Assembly: GCA_964598225.1 (NCBI GenBank)
Contig: CAZRBG010000004.1
Coordinates: 101,867 to 165,866 of the forward strand
DNA length: 64,000 bases
Direction: 5' to 3'
DNA from: SG8-4 sp964598225
GTDB taxonomy: Bacteria; Planctomycetota; Phycisphaerae; Sedimentisphaerales; Anaerobacaceae
The notes below the pieces were generated by a model that saw nothing but the letters and a program-made list of their open reading frames with translations, did not search any database and was not told the DNA's origin. The position numbers and the translations under genes are program-made. Below, piece by piece: positions 24,903 to 34,449 of this stretch. How positions within the stretch are numbered: the stretch's first letter is position 1; each line of letters opens with the position of its first letter.

Positions 24903-27900
24903 ATGAAAAGTATAAGAAGAGGTTTTAGGGGATTTCTGTACCGGAAGGTGATCGGGTACGGGTTAGTGTGTTGTCTGGTTCTGAACACATCGCTTCCGGT
25001 TGTCCTGGCTCTTGAGGCGGGTGATATGGGCGTTAATTCCGGCGTCGTCAGCACGACATTTGGTCCGCACACTATCATAGACACCGACCACGGTGCGATT
25101 ATCAACTGGAATAATTTCGACACAGCCGGTGGCGAGATCGTCGAGTTCAACCAGCTTTTGGGGGGGGTCGAAAACAGCGCCTCGGCGGTCCTCAACAGGA
25201 TAACTTCAGGTACGGCAACTCAGTTTGATGGAGCTCTTAACGCCAACGGGCGCGTTTTTGTCGTCAATCCGGCCGGCGTGATCTTCGGAGCCGGCTCGAC
25301 GGTCAATGTCTCGCAACTGGTGGCTTCCGGTCTGAACATGACCGACGATGCGTTCAACAATGCGATAGACAGTCCGACCAACGAGATGGTCTTTGACACC
25401 GGCGGGACGGGGCGAGTTGTAAATGCCGGCGCAATCAATGCGAATCAAGTATACCTTGTCGGCAGGAAGGTCAAGAATGACCGCGAAATCCAGGCACCGA
25501 ACGGCCTGATTGTTATGGCGGCCGGCGAGACCGTACGGTTTGCCCAGGACGGCAGCAGTGTCGTGGTCGAGGTCCTGACGGATCCATCAGACACGGAGCC
25601 GGATGTTGACAACAGGAGCCTGGCGGCTGCGGTTAATGGTTCGGTTGTTCTGGCCGCAGGCGATACTTTTTCGAGAACCATCAGGAATGTCGGCTTTATT
25701 ATTGCACGTGGCGGCGGTTCCGTAACGGCGCGGGCCGCGCGCATCGAAAACAGACAGACAATCGATGTCAGTTCGTACGAAGATGGCGGCAGCATACTCC
25801 TGGACGGCCGCGAAGAGATTCTCTTTGGTCCTGATGGAATAGGTGTGCACAGCGAAACACTGGCCGACAGCCAGATCAATGGCAACGGGGGAAGTATTAC
25901 TCTTCAAACCGAAGGCACTATCACTTTTCCCGACGGCGAGCGCATCAGCGCTCGCGGCGGTGATACTTCGGGTGACGGCGGGCACATAAAGTTCATCTGT
26001 GACGATTTTAATATTTCCGCTCCCGCCACCGCGATTGACGCATCACCTCAAGACTCAACATCCAATGCGGGGACGTTTGAGATAGAATCGCCGACTATTA
26101 CAGTCGCCGACGGCGCCAACGCAGGCGTCCAGGACACTGTCTACGAACAGGATGTTGAGGCTTTATCAACAAGCGGCACTGGTGTCGTTGTTCGCGGAAC
26201 GGGCACGAATACCGGCGTAACAGTCGAGAATATGGAAGACAACCAAATCACAGGCGGCCGCGGCGGCATCGAGCTTCACGCCTCCGGCGATAATGGTTCG
26301 GTTTCCTTCGACGATACCGCCGACAGCATAAGTACGACTCGCGGCGACATCGCAGTCTCAGCCGGATCGGGCGGTGTCAACGTCGGCAGTCTGGAAACGG
26401 GGCAAGACTCAGCGAATCCCGGTAGTATCGCACTTAGTACTACTAACGGCGGAAATATTGCAACGCAAAATCTGGCTATCAGGGATGGCTGGGGTCATGC
26501 CGAAATCAGCGCTGATGCGTCGAGTAACCTGACCGTCAGCGGAGATACGGCGGTTGGTAGAGATGCCGCGATACAAAATGTGCCGGACGGCGCGGACGCT
26601 GAAGCTATTGTCAATTTCAATGCCGGAGGCGCCGTTAGCGTGGGTGCGGTAACAGCGGCAAGCCACGGCGCTAACGCAACAGAAACGGTCGGTGTAACCA
26701 GGTCTCACATTAACATAAACGGCGGCGCCGGCGGTGCGGGCGATGTGAATATTAACGGCAACCTGGTCGCTACGGCAATATCCGCCGCCACCGGTACGGC
26801 AAATGCCACCGTCGAGGTTCATACGCCGGATAACGTAATCTTCGCCCCCGGCGTAGACGCACCCCTTGCCAGCGTTGATGAAGGTGAGGCGGAGGTGCAA
26901 AGCTATGAGTCTGTTCGTGAAGAGATCAGCGGTGATGTTGCAGAAATAATAATCACGCAGGCACTGGTTCAGGGGACGCCCGACTTTGGCTCGACGCACA
27001 TGGGTAGCAACCTTGCCGGCAACGTTCTGGAGAACGATGGCTTAGAGAATCCGACTGCTTCGGTGGGAACCGAACCGGAACATGCGGCTTCATTCACCCT
27101 CAATCCGGATGGAAGTTACAGTTATACTCCGGAAGAAGGTTATGTCGGAGATGACACTTTCACTTATACTGCAACCGTTGACGGAAGCCAGAGCAGTCCG
27201 ATTACAGTGACTATCACAATGAGCAACACGCTGCCCGTACTGAGCAACGATGCGGTGACGACCAATGAGACTACACCGGTACTCGATAACGTCCTGACTA
27301 ATGATTCTGACGCAGACGGCGATCCGCTTACGAGTAGTCTGGTCAGTGGTCCGGAGAATGCTGGTTCCTTCCAGTTGAATGAGGACGGCAGCTTCAGTTA
27401 CATGCCGGCCGAAGGCTTCGTCGGAACGGACACTTTCACGTATTCGGCACGCGACCCGCAAGTGGACGCCGCCCCCGGCCAGGCCACGGTAACGATCACA
27501 GTAAATGAAGGACCCCCGCCGACGCCGTCCAGTGGAAAAGAAGCTCCGCCGGCGGCACCCGGCGTTGATGTGAGAATAGAGCCCGAGATCTCCGGCAAAC
27601 CGGCTCTTGTAAAATGGGTCGCCGAGGAAATCGGAGTCAACGAGAGAGTGGTGGATGTCTGGTTCGCGAATACACTTGCCTCGGCAAGGGATATACCGCC
27701 GGTCGATTCCTACTCCAGTTTCAAGAAGTCGGCCAAGATTCTAAAGGACGCCACGGGGAAACACGGATCTGCCCTTTCACAGGTAGTCAATGAATTTGCT
27801 TCGAGCACGGCGCCGCCGACCGAGGAGCAAATGGCCTCCATAGCCGAGGCGATATCCGGCGCCACGGAATCCGAGAGCGTATATGCTCTTGCGGGAGAGT

Positions 27901-28082
27901 ATGTCGATTCACTCGAGAACTATGTCACATTCCTGGTAACGGAAATGGACTTCTCGCAACAGGATGCCGTCGCATTTGTTACTGAGAAGTATATCGATCG
28001 GTTGGCTGAGAAGGAAAGTGTTGGCGTTGCCACCTACGTTGCGGCTGAATTGGCCGATATTTTTACTGACCGTTTGGACTGA
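24903..28082 (+). CDS. Large secreted TPS (haemagglutinin N-terminal)-domain protein
   Basis: The 1059-residue protein begins with a basic stretch and signal sequence (to about residue 37, LPVVLALEAG). A filamentous-haemagglutinin-type N-terminal TPS domain follows (about 40-240; IINWNNFD, VLNRITSG, NGRVFVVNPAGVIFGAGS). A beta-helical region of Gly/Ala/Asn-rich repeats extends to about 690. Two cadherin-like/Ig-like repeats follow, near 705-790 (FTLNPDGSYSYTPEEGYVG) and 795-880 (FQLNEDGSFSYMPAEGFVG). A helical C-terminal region (about 900-1059) ends without a PEP-CTERM or LPXTG signal. TPS-domain proteins usually cross the outer membrane through a TpsB partner, but none is encoded nearby. It probably acts as a surface adhesin or matrix protein. 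A consensus promoter and a terminator frame it as its own transcription unit. Confidence 0.85.
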   Translation: MKSIRRGFRGFLYRKVIGYGLVCCLVLNTSLPVVLALEAGDMGVNSGVVSTTFGPHTIIDTDHGAIINWNNFDTAGGEIVEFNQLLGGVENSASAVLNRITSGTATQFDGALNANGRVFVVNPAGVIFGAGSTVNVSQLVASGLNMTDDAFNNAIDSPTNEMVFDTGGTGRVVNAGAINANQVYLVGRKVKNDREIQAPNGLIVMAAGETVRFAQDGSSVVVEVLTDPSDTEPDVDNRSLAAAVNGSVVLAAGDTFSRTIRNVGFIIARGGGSVTARAARIENRQTIDVSSYEDGGSILLDGREEILFGPDGIGVHSETLADSQINGNGGSITLQTEGTITFPDGERISARGGDTSGDGGHIKFICDDFNISAPATAIDASPQDSTSNAGTFEIESPTITVADGANAGVQDTVYEQDVEALSTSGTGVVVRGTGTNTGVTVENMEDNQITGGRGGIELHASGDNGSVSFDDTADSISTTRGDIAVSAGSGGVNVGSLETGQDSANPGSIALSTTNGGNIATQNLAIRDGWGHAEISADASSNLTVSGDTAVGRDAAIQNVPDGADAEAIVNFNAGGAVSVGAVTAASHGANATETVGVTRSHININGGAGGAGDVNINGNLVATAISAATGTANATVEVHTPDNVIFAPGVDAPLASVDEGEAEVQSYESVREEISGDVAEIIITQALVQGTPDFGSTHMGSNLAGNVLENDGLENPTASVGTEPEHAASFTLNPDGSYSYTPEEGYVGDDTFTYTATVDGSQSSPITVTITMSNTLPVLSNDAVTTNETTPVLDNVLTNDSDADGDPLTSSLVSGPENAGSFQLNEDGSFSYMPAEGFVGTDTFTYSARDPQVDAAPGQATVTITVNEGPPPTPSSGKEAPPAAPGVDVRIEPEISGKPALVKWVAEEIGVNERVVDVWFANTLASARDIPPVDSYSSFKKSAKILKDATGKHGSALSQVVNEFASSTAPPTEEQMASIAEAISGATESESVYALAGEYVDSLENYVTFLVTEMDFSQQDAVAFVTEKYIDRLAEKESVGVATYVAAELADIFTDRLD

Positions 28083-28113
28083 GGGTTGATTTTGTAAGAA
28101 TTCATGCGATTAT

Positions 28114-28163
28114 GCTGCCGTCAGGGACTGTTCAACCATTTACCTGACGGCGGCTTTCTTTTT
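28114..28163 (+). terminator. Intrinsic terminator of the TPS-domain gene
   Basis: GCCGTCAGG (28117-28125) pairs with CCTGACGGC (28143-28151), with extra pairing either side, followed by CTTTCTTTTT. It lies about 35 bases after the stop of the preceding gene. Confidence 0.75.
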
Positions 28164-28511
28164 GAGCATGATCGCGAGCGATTTTATTCTCATAACACTT
28201 TGCATGTGCTTTGTGGCTATGCCGGGATAGCCGTCTCCATGCTTATTGGGACGGTTGAGTGCGGCGACTATTATAGGAGGTTGATTGGAAATCTTTAATA
28301 TCCTGATAATTCCGAGGTCCGGCGCAGTCACTGATGAGAAACAGACTGCTTGTCCGCACGACTATTGTCATACTCGCCGGCGATACCGTAAGTTCTTGTA
28401 CAGTAGTGCTTTGCGTTTAACGACTGACAAGAGACAGCATGTATAACAGCGACAAATTGTGGCTCGGCTGCTGTTTTATTCAAGTTCATTATTATTTTAC
28501 CCAAATGACGC

Positions 28512-28539
28512 TTGACAAAGAGCCGATAAGGAGTATAAG
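28512..28539 (+). promoter_or_regulatory. Probable promoter of the polysaccharide/exosortase cluster
   Basis: TTGACA (28512-28517) and TATAAG (28534-28539) are 16 bases apart. Transcription would start near 28546 and give a leader of about 125 bases before the first gene. All following genes to 63345 are on the same strand. Confidence 0.5.
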
Positions 28540-28669
28540 TTAAAAACCTGGTAGGTTTGGGTGTCCTCAGGCGGGACGTGCCTTCATATTGACCGCACAG
28601 ATCAAGCAATTTGTTGCGGTTCGGGAGTGTATGGTGACGTAGGCTACTGCTTTGGAGTTATATTCTTGT

Positions 28670-29446
28670 ATGTATCCGATTGGATATAAGCACAGGGGGG
28701 TTGAATTGTCCTTTCCGACGCGCAGAGAAACCGGCAAAATTCATTTGTTGTTCGTCTGGTTGTTGGCCGTCTTGCTCTTGGTCTCAGCGGGAACAGCCCA
28801 CCGTGTGCTGAGACATCGTCTGAAGCTTATTCAGAGCGACGTGGAACTGCCTGTGTCACTTGATGCTTATCCCAGGCGAATCGGGCAATGGGTGGGCGAA
28901 GACGTCCCTATCCCTGTTAATGTTCAGGAAGTCGCAGGAAACGACGCCTTCGTGAACCGTTTATACAGAAACAAGTCAAACAAGGAGTGGGTAAATGTTT
29001 ACATTGCCTACACTTCGCAGCCTCGCACTATGCTGGGCCATCGCCCGAGGGTTTGTTATGTGGCCGGCGGCTGGGCGCATGACGGGACCGAGTCAAGTCA
29101 GTTTGCGACACGCCAGGGCAGGCAGTTGTCTTGCTTAATACACCGTTTCCACAAGCCTTCCCCGGAGTATGAAGCAACCGTCGTTTTGAATTTCTACATT
29201 GTTAATGGTGTACTTACATGTGACCACAAGGTTTTTAGCGGCGTAGGATGGCGGACACCCAGCATCGAGGGTGATCCCGCCCGATATGTAGCGCAGGTTC
29301 AAATAAGTTCGGTGTTGGAAAATTCGACGCGGTCAGCCGCCCGCGATATGACGGATCTTATTCTTGATTTTCTGCCCGATGAGACCGGACGGGTAAAGGC
29401 GTCCGAATACGCCGACTCATTGAGTGGGCGGCAAGGAACAGAGTGA
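28670..29446 (+). CDS. Exosortase-associated EpsI-like protein
   Basis: The protein has about 258 residues, with one N-terminal membrane helix (about residues 27-45) and a periplasmic domain with the EpsI signature HRPRVCYVAGGW, in which the Cys is characteristic. EpsI-family proteins accompany exosortases and polysaccharide export genes, and some are fused to exosortase; their exact activity is not established. Start choice is open. The ATG at 28670 is used here; a TTG at 28706 follows a stronger AGGGGGG, and the frame extends to 28652. This is the first gene of the cluster, which contains an exosortase 24 kb downstream. Confidence 0.82.
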   Translation: MYPIGYKHRGVELSFPTRRETGKIHLLFVWLLAVLLLVSAGTAHRVLRHRLKLIQSDVELPVSLDAYPRRIGQWVGEDVPIPVNVQEVAGNDAFVNRLYRNKSNKEWVNVYIAYTSQPRTMLGHRPRVCYVAGGWAHDGTESSQFATRQGRQLSCLIHRFHKPSPEYEATVVLNFYIVNGVLTCDHKVFSGVGWRTPSIEGDPARYVAQVQISSVLENSTRSAARDMTDLILDFLPDETGRVKASEYADSLSGRQGTE

Positions 29447-29622
29447 AAACGGCGCCGCGGAGAGCAGGGTTGATTCTCTCGAGTGCTGAGTAGGTAGGGC
29501 CATAGAATGATTTCTCGGTGCGCCCGACGGGCACGGAGTGCGCCTCTTATCGTCTCTCAACATCACCTTTCACGGGCGACAGACGCCGCGGACATGATTT
29601 GTCAGCAATACATCGATAGCCA

Positions 29623-31041
29623 ATGAGCGGAGATAAAAGCACAAGCGCCGGAGTTGTTGATCAGTGCGGCGACACCTCTCGTGAGGCAAGCGACAAAACT
29701 GTGGAAAATCACGGTGACAATAACAATAAAAGCCTGAGGTCGAAAAGCATAACTTCCGTGATGGCGCTTACCGCCGGGACGTTTGCGGGGCGGGGCCTGA
29801 GATTAGTACGTAACATGATCCTGGTTCGGATGTTGGACGAGAAGCTGTTTGGGGTCATGGGCATCGTTATGGCGGCGACCGTGGCGTTTGAGTCACTCAG
29901 TGAGGTGGGTGTACAGCAATCCGTGATCCAGAACAAAAACGGCGCAGATCCCGAATATTTGAATATTGCCTGGTGGTTTCAAGCAATTCGCGGATTGTGT
30001 CTTTTCCTGATCGGACTTCTGGCCGCACCTCTGATAGGATCCTTCTATGGCAATCCGGAAATTACCGTGCTCTTGAGGGTTGCGTTTATTAGTACGTTGT
30101 TTAGAGGCCTGGTCAGTCCGCGAACGTACGCGCTGGAGAAACAATACAGATTCGGCTTTCTCATGTTCATAGTTCAGGGCAGCAGCATGCTGGGTACTAT
30201 CATTACCATAGCCCTCGTCTTTATTATGAAGAACATATGGGTATTGATTATCGGGTATGTAGCCGAGATTGCCATAATGTGCCTGTTATCGCATATCCTC
30301 ATGCCGTTCAGACCGACGTTAAGAATAAATAGAGAATATCTTTCCGAACTGATGAGCTTTGCCCGCGGAATGTTCGGGCTGCCCTTTCTCACGGTGGTGA
30401 CCATGCAGACCGATGTTTTCATGTTAGGGAAACTTCTGCCGGAAGAACAACTCGGCTTGCTTGGCATGTACGTTATGGTTCTGAGGCTGGCCGAGCAGCC
30501 TGCCTGGGCGTTCAGCCAGATTTTTGGCCGTGTTTTGCTCCCTGTGTTTGCCGAAGGACAGGACAGCAAAGAAATTCTGCGCGGGCGCGTGCTAAAGGTA
30601 ATACGGACTTCCCTTATTCTTAGCATTCCGCTGGTTGCTGTTGTCGCCATTGGGTCCAAACCGATAATTTCGCTCATTTACACACCCAAATACACCGCCG
30701 TTGCAGTTCCTTTCGCATTGCTTTGTATAACGATGTTTCTCAAAACCCAGGCGCAGATTCTGGTGACAATATGCCTGGCTGTCGGCAAACCTCATCTACA
30801 CAGACGTTATGCCGTATTTCTTGCCGCTTCCGTAGTTATTCTGATGTATCCCGGAATTACTCTCTTCGGCGTTACGGGTGCGGCCGGCGTTCTCCTGTTT
30901 TCGAATATTGTTGCGCTCTGCTTACAGGTCTTTTGGGTGGGCAGAATAGTCAATCTTCGCTTTCAGGACTATGCTTTTTGGTTGCGGCGCAGCCCGTCGT
31001 ATGAGGCCACAATCCGCACAACGGACGACACCAACTTATGA
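29623..31041 (+). CDS. Polysaccharide flippase (MOP/Wzx-type)
   Basis: The 472-residue protein has a polar N-terminal tail of about 40 residues and then 12 or more membrane helices, with the early pattern GRGLRLVRNMILVRML and FGVMGIVMAATVAFESLSEVGVQQ. These are typical of oligosaccharide flippases of the Wzx/RfbX-like MOP superfamily. They move undecaprenyl-linked repeat units across the inner membrane. It precedes the polymerase-like gene at 31192, a usual pairing. The ATG at 29623 has only a weak ribosome site. The specificity cannot be read. Confidence 0.88.
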   Translation: MSGDKSTSAGVVDQCGDTSREASDKTVENHGDNNNKSLRSKSITSVMALTAGTFAGRGLRLVRNMILVRMLDEKLFGVMGIVMAATVAFESLSEVGVQQSVIQNKNGADPEYLNIAWWFQAIRGLCLFLIGLLAAPLIGSFYGNPEITVLLRVAFISTLFRGLVSPRTYALEKQYRFGFLMFIVQGSSMLGTIITIALVFIMKNIWVLIIGYVAEIAIMCLLSHILMPFRPTLRINREYLSELMSFARGMFGLPFLTVVTMQTDVFMLGKLLPEEQLGLLGMYVMVLRLAEQPAWAFSQIFGRVLLPVFAEGQDSKEILRGRVLKVIRTSLILSIPLVAVVAIGSKPIISLIYTPKYTAVAVPFALLCITMFLKTQAQILVTICLAVGKPHLHRRYAVFLAASVVILMYPGITLFGVTGAAGVLLFSNIVALCLQVFWVGRIVNLRFQDYAFWLRRSPSYEATIRTTDDTNL

Positions 31042-31191
31042 AGTCGTTTTTTTGATCGGAGATAGTTTGCTCTGTCGGCTTAGTGGGGAAGTTCGTTTCG
31101 CCGGCAATGAGAATAGCGGCTATGTAAGCCGCATTATAAAGATATCTCCAGTGCAATTTGTTCTTCGAGGGTCTCGGTAGAGCGAAGTATT

Positions 31192-32565
31192 ATGGTACAA
31201 ACGGCAACTCTCATTATAGGCGTGGCAGCGGCTACGATGGTGCTTTGCGTCTCGCCGCTTCGGGGTTTAATTGTGTATGTTGCCGTGCTCGCATGGTATC
31301 CGTCATTTCTCTCGGTTCCAATCGGAACTGTTGACTTGACGGTGACCAGATTAGTCATGCTGGCGATTTTTCTGAAGTTGTTTCTACAAGATGATGCTAT
31401 CAAGAAGTTCAACTTCGAAACGGCTGATAAAGTCCTCATTGTTTACTTCGTACTCCAGATTGCGGCCAGCGCCTTTACGGCGGCCTCTGCGGGTCAGTTG
31501 ATCGAAAACCGCGCCGGAGCGGCTTTCGACATGGTTCTGCCCTATTTCGCCGTGCGTTTGATCATCCAAAACAAGCACCAATATACAACGCTGCTAAAGG
31601 CGGTTATGGTTATAAGCGTTCCCCTTGTGGCGTTCGGGCTGTGGCAGTGTTTTACAGGCCACAATCCGTTTGCTTTTTTGTGGCAGTATTACGCGTGGAC
31701 GACCGAAATGAGTTTCACTCAGTTGCACCGAAGCGGTTTGTTTCGGGCAAATGTTATATTTCCGCATCCGATCATGTATGGCCTTTTCTTCGCGATCTTT
31801 GGCCCGGTTTGCCTGGGTCTTCTGCGCCAGCCAAGCAAAAACCGGGAGCTTTACTATTTAGGGTCGGCGGTGATGGGTGTTGGGGTATTCACATCCATGT
31901 CGAGCGGGCCGGCGCTCGCCTTACTATTGTCCCTTGGCTTCATTCTGTTTTACAAATACAGACGATCCTGGAGGACGGCGTTAGGAGTCGCGATAGTGAT
32001 GTGTCTGACCGTGGAGGTGGTCAGCAACAGGCATTTCTATGATGTCTTAGGACGGTTTACATTCAACGCCGGCACCGCATGGTACCGTGGTCGGCTACTC
32101 GAAATAGCATTTTTCGAGGGAGGGATGAATGGGCATTGGCTGGCGGGTTATGGCCTGGCCGATCCCGGCTGGGGACCGAGAATCGACCATCGTCCCTTTA
32201 CCGACATTGTTAATCATTACGTGCTGGTGCTCGTGAGATACGGACTGACCGGCTTGATTCCGTTCATCGCGCTTCTTATAGCTGTCTCAAGAAGGCTTAT
32301 TGATGCCTTTAGGATGCGCATCTCGCAAGAGGAGACATGGCTGGCGTGGTGTGTTCTGGCGGCATTCTTTGGTTTGCTGGGAGCAATGTTTTCAACATCG
32401 CTTTTCGGTCAGCCGATAGTGGTGTTCTATATGATTATGGGATTTGCTGTGATAATGCCGAATATATTGGGTAAAAAGAGGATAAGGCGCAGCAGTAGAT
32501 ATAGGCATAGAAGAGTGTACACGGCGGAGACTCAAGCCCTGCCGAGCCAACTTAGCGAGAAGTGA
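31192..32565 (+). CDS. O-antigen ligase/polymerase-family membrane protein
   Basis: The 457-residue protein has about ten to twelve membrane helices. It also has a large loop (about residues 280-350; TAWYRGRLLEIAFF, HWLAGYGLADPGWGPRID, FTDIVNHYVLVLVRYGLTG) that matches the pattern of the O-antigen ligase/Wzy superfamily, including the conserved Arg and His in that loop. It should polymerise the repeat units moved by the flippase, or ligate the chain. The last 30 residues are basic and cytoplasmic. It begins 150 bases after the flippase. Confidence 0.85.
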   Translation: MVQTATLIIGVAAATMVLCVSPLRGLIVYVAVLAWYPSFLSVPIGTVDLTVTRLVMLAIFLKLFLQDDAIKKFNFETADKVLIVYFVLQIAASAFTAASAGQLIENRAGAAFDMVLPYFAVRLIIQNKHQYTTLLKAVMVISVPLVAFGLWQCFTGHNPFAFLWQYYAWTTEMSFTQLHRSGLFRANVIFPHPIMYGLFFAIFGPVCLGLLRQPSKNRELYYLGSAVMGVGVFTSMSSGPALALLLSLGFILFYKYRRSWRTALGVAIVMCLTVEVVSNRHFYDVLGRFTFNAGTAWYRGRLLEIAFFEGGMNGHWLAGYGLADPGWGPRIDHRPFTDIVNHYVLVLVRYGLTGLIPFIALLIAVSRRLIDAFRMRISQEETWLAWCVLAAFFGLLGAMFSTSLFGQPIVVFYMIMGFAVIMPNILGKKRIRRSSRYRHRRVYTAETQALPSQLSEK

Positions 32566-32584
32566 TTGTGGAGGAGTGATTGCG

Positions 32585-33340
32585 ATGAATAGCAGCAAGA
32601 TATTATTACTAAAATCGCCGAACATAAACCGACTATATGCGATATCGTGGCGCGTTTGTCGTAAAGCCCACAAGCTTATTATGCATTTGGTCTTGCCTTT
32701 GATCGTGCGCCGGCCGCCCGATAACCTTGAGTTGAAACGGTTCGGCACAGATTACGGGGGCTGGACCATTCCGATCAACGTACTCAATGAGGATTCGGTC
32801 TGCTATTGCGCAGGTGTGGGGGTGGATGCAAGTTTTGACTTTGCGTTGCTTGACGAATTCGGATGTTCGGTTTTTTCGTTCGATCCGACCCCGAAGGCGA
32901 TAGCGTATATGGGGCGTACCGAATATGACCGATCGAAACTGCGCTTCCTTCCCATAGGTGTTCTGGACAAGGACGTCGAGCGATCCTTCTACGCCCCTGC
33001 GAATGACAAACAAGTTTCATGTTCGGTTTTCGATCTTCACGGGAGAGGCCAGCAATTCACGGCGCGCTGTCAAAAGCTTTCTTCAATCATGCGTCAGCTT
33101 GGTCACGATCATATAGATTTATTGAAACTTGATGTGGAGGGAGCCTGGCGCAGTATTATTCCCAATATCGTTGAAGAGGGCATCAGCATGTCGATTCTAT
33201 GTGTCGAATTCGACTCGCCTACAAAATTGACGTGGGTGCTCTCGGCAATCCGAATGCTCAGAAGCATCGGGTTTGTGCTCGTGTGTTGCGAGAAGGAAAA
33301 CTTCACGTTCGTCCAAAAGAGTTTGCTTTCTCAGGCGTAA
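32585..33340 (+). CDS. FkbM-family methyltransferase
   Basis: The 251-residue product has the SAM-binding segment VCYCAGVGVDASFD (about 63-76), an acidic motif VFSFDPTPKA, and the family signature DLLKLDVEGA, followed by LCVEFDSP. FkbM-type enzymes O-methylate hydroxyls, here probably of a sugar in the polysaccharide. Translation starts at the ATG at 32585, after GGAGGAG; a GTG at 32576 would put the start inside that ribosome site. An N-terminal helical segment of 45 basic residues may associate with the membrane. Confidence 0.85.
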   Translation: MNSSKILLLKSPNINRLYAISWRVCRKAHKLIMHLVLPLIVRRPPDNLELKRFGTDYGGWTIPINVLNEDSVCYCAGVGVDASFDFALLDEFGCSVFSFDPTPKAIAYMGRTEYDRSKLRFLPIGVLDKDVERSFYAPANDKQVSCSVFDLHGRGQQFTARCQKLSSIMRQLGHDHIDLLKLDVEGAWRSIIPNIVEEGISMSILCVEFDSPTKLTWVLSAIRMLRSIGFVLVCCEKENFTFVQKSLLSQA

Positions 33341-33381
33341 GAGACTCGACGATAGGACTGACGGACTTTGAGCTATGATTC

Positions 33382-34374
33382 ATGAATAGTATCGACAAAG
33401 ACAACGAGAAGTTTTTGGTCATTAAGGCCAAAGGTGGAATGGGCAATCGCATGTTGTGCGCTGTCACGGGAATTGTGTATGGCGAACTCACCGGTCGCAA
33501 GACCATTGTTGATTGGCGCGACCCATCATACTCCCAGGATGGTTCCAACGTATTTGCCAGGTTCTTCTCCTCTCCGGATGTTTTTCCCGAGTCCGTTCTC
33601 CCGCTGCATAGTACGGTTCGACCGTCGATTTGGAGAAACAACCTGGACAAGTCAATGGTCGACATGATCTCGGAGTACGATCCTGACAAACACTGCAGTA
33701 TCTGGATTCACCGCAAGTATTCCGTGGACGTGCGCAGAATTGATTATGATGAGGACATACTCGTCTTTTGGTACTACACGCAGCGAATGCGCGCCTTGCG
33801 AGGTCATTTGCGCCAAGGGAAATCCCGGTTCGCGGGGCTCAATGATGAGGAAGTTATTAAGACAGTGCTTCTTGAGCGCATGCCTGTCAACAGTGAGGTT
33901 AGCCGACGCATAGCCGACTTTAAGTCCCGATACTGGCGGCATCCCGTTATCGGCGTACACATTCGCCACACGGACCTCAGATACGATCTTAACCAATACG
34001 AACGACATGTGAAACGAATTCTCGGGCATGTGCCGGAAGCTTCTATTTTTCTCGCGACAGACAACAAGGGGGTTAGCGAGGACTACAAGAGAAAATTCAA
34101 GAACGTAATTTCGACGCAGAAGTGGTTCCCGGAGAATGAACAGTCCTCCCTGCACCAGAATCCTGACTGTTCAGACAAAGTTGCAAACGGCATCGAAGCG
34201 CTGGTTGATATGTATCTGTTAGCGGACTGTGATTACCTTATTTATGCGAGCGCTTCCACTTTCTCACGGATATCCCGATTGCTGTCGAATCTGCCCCCGG
34301 ACAAAGCTGTTGATATAAACCGCATGAATCTTAAGCTGCAACTAAAGCGTTTGGTTCGGGAACTCGTGGCGTAA
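33382..34374 (+). CDS. NodZ/GT23-like fucosyltransferase
   Basis: The 330-residue protein shows KGGMGNRMLCAVTG near the N-terminus, the glycine-rich loop seen in GDP-fucose-type transferases. It also shows VIGVHIRHTDLR in the middle, matching the H-X-R-X-T-D motif of the alpha-1,6-fucosyltransferase/NodZ family, in which Arg binds the GDP-sugar. The C-terminal segment VDMYLLADCDYLIYASASTFSRISRLL is also typical. It should add fucose or a related deoxyhexose to the repeat unit. It precedes RmlC- and RmlD-like genes that supply a deoxysugar, although these make dTDP and not GDP sugars, so the donor is uncertain. Confidence 0.78.
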   Translation: MNSIDKDNEKFLVIKAKGGMGNRMLCAVTGIVYGELTGRKTIVDWRDPSYSQDGSNVFARFFSSPDVFPESVLPLHSTVRPSIWRNNLDKSMVDMISEYDPDKHCSIWIHRKYSVDVRRIDYDEDILVFWYYTQRMRALRGHLRQGKSRFAGLNDEEVIKTVLLERMPVNSEVSRRIADFKSRYWRHPVIGVHIRHTDLRYDLNQYERHVKRILGHVPEASIFLATDNKGVSEDYKRKFKNVISTQKWFPENEQSSLHQNPDCSDKVANGIEALVDMYLLADCDYLIYASASTFSRISRLLSNLPPDKAVDINRMNLKLQLKRLVRELVA

Positions 34375-34449
34375 TTTCTCCGACATCAAGGCATGGTGGG
34401 TCTTGGTCCGCAGTGACAATTAGTTTGCATATTTGTTGGGAGTCTAACC

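Larger units (their letters stand above)
28083..28651. other. Intergenic region ahead of the polysaccharide cluster
   Basis: These 569 bases hold a terminator for the TPS-domain gene and, near the right end, a promoter for the polysaccharide cluster (both annotated separately). The rest carries no supportable gene. A few short frames are present but lack ribosome sites. Confidence 0.5.

Noticed and set aside
26409..26999. Minus-strand frame of 196 codons
   Set aside because: It lies opposite the TPS-domain gene and results from its regular codon use.
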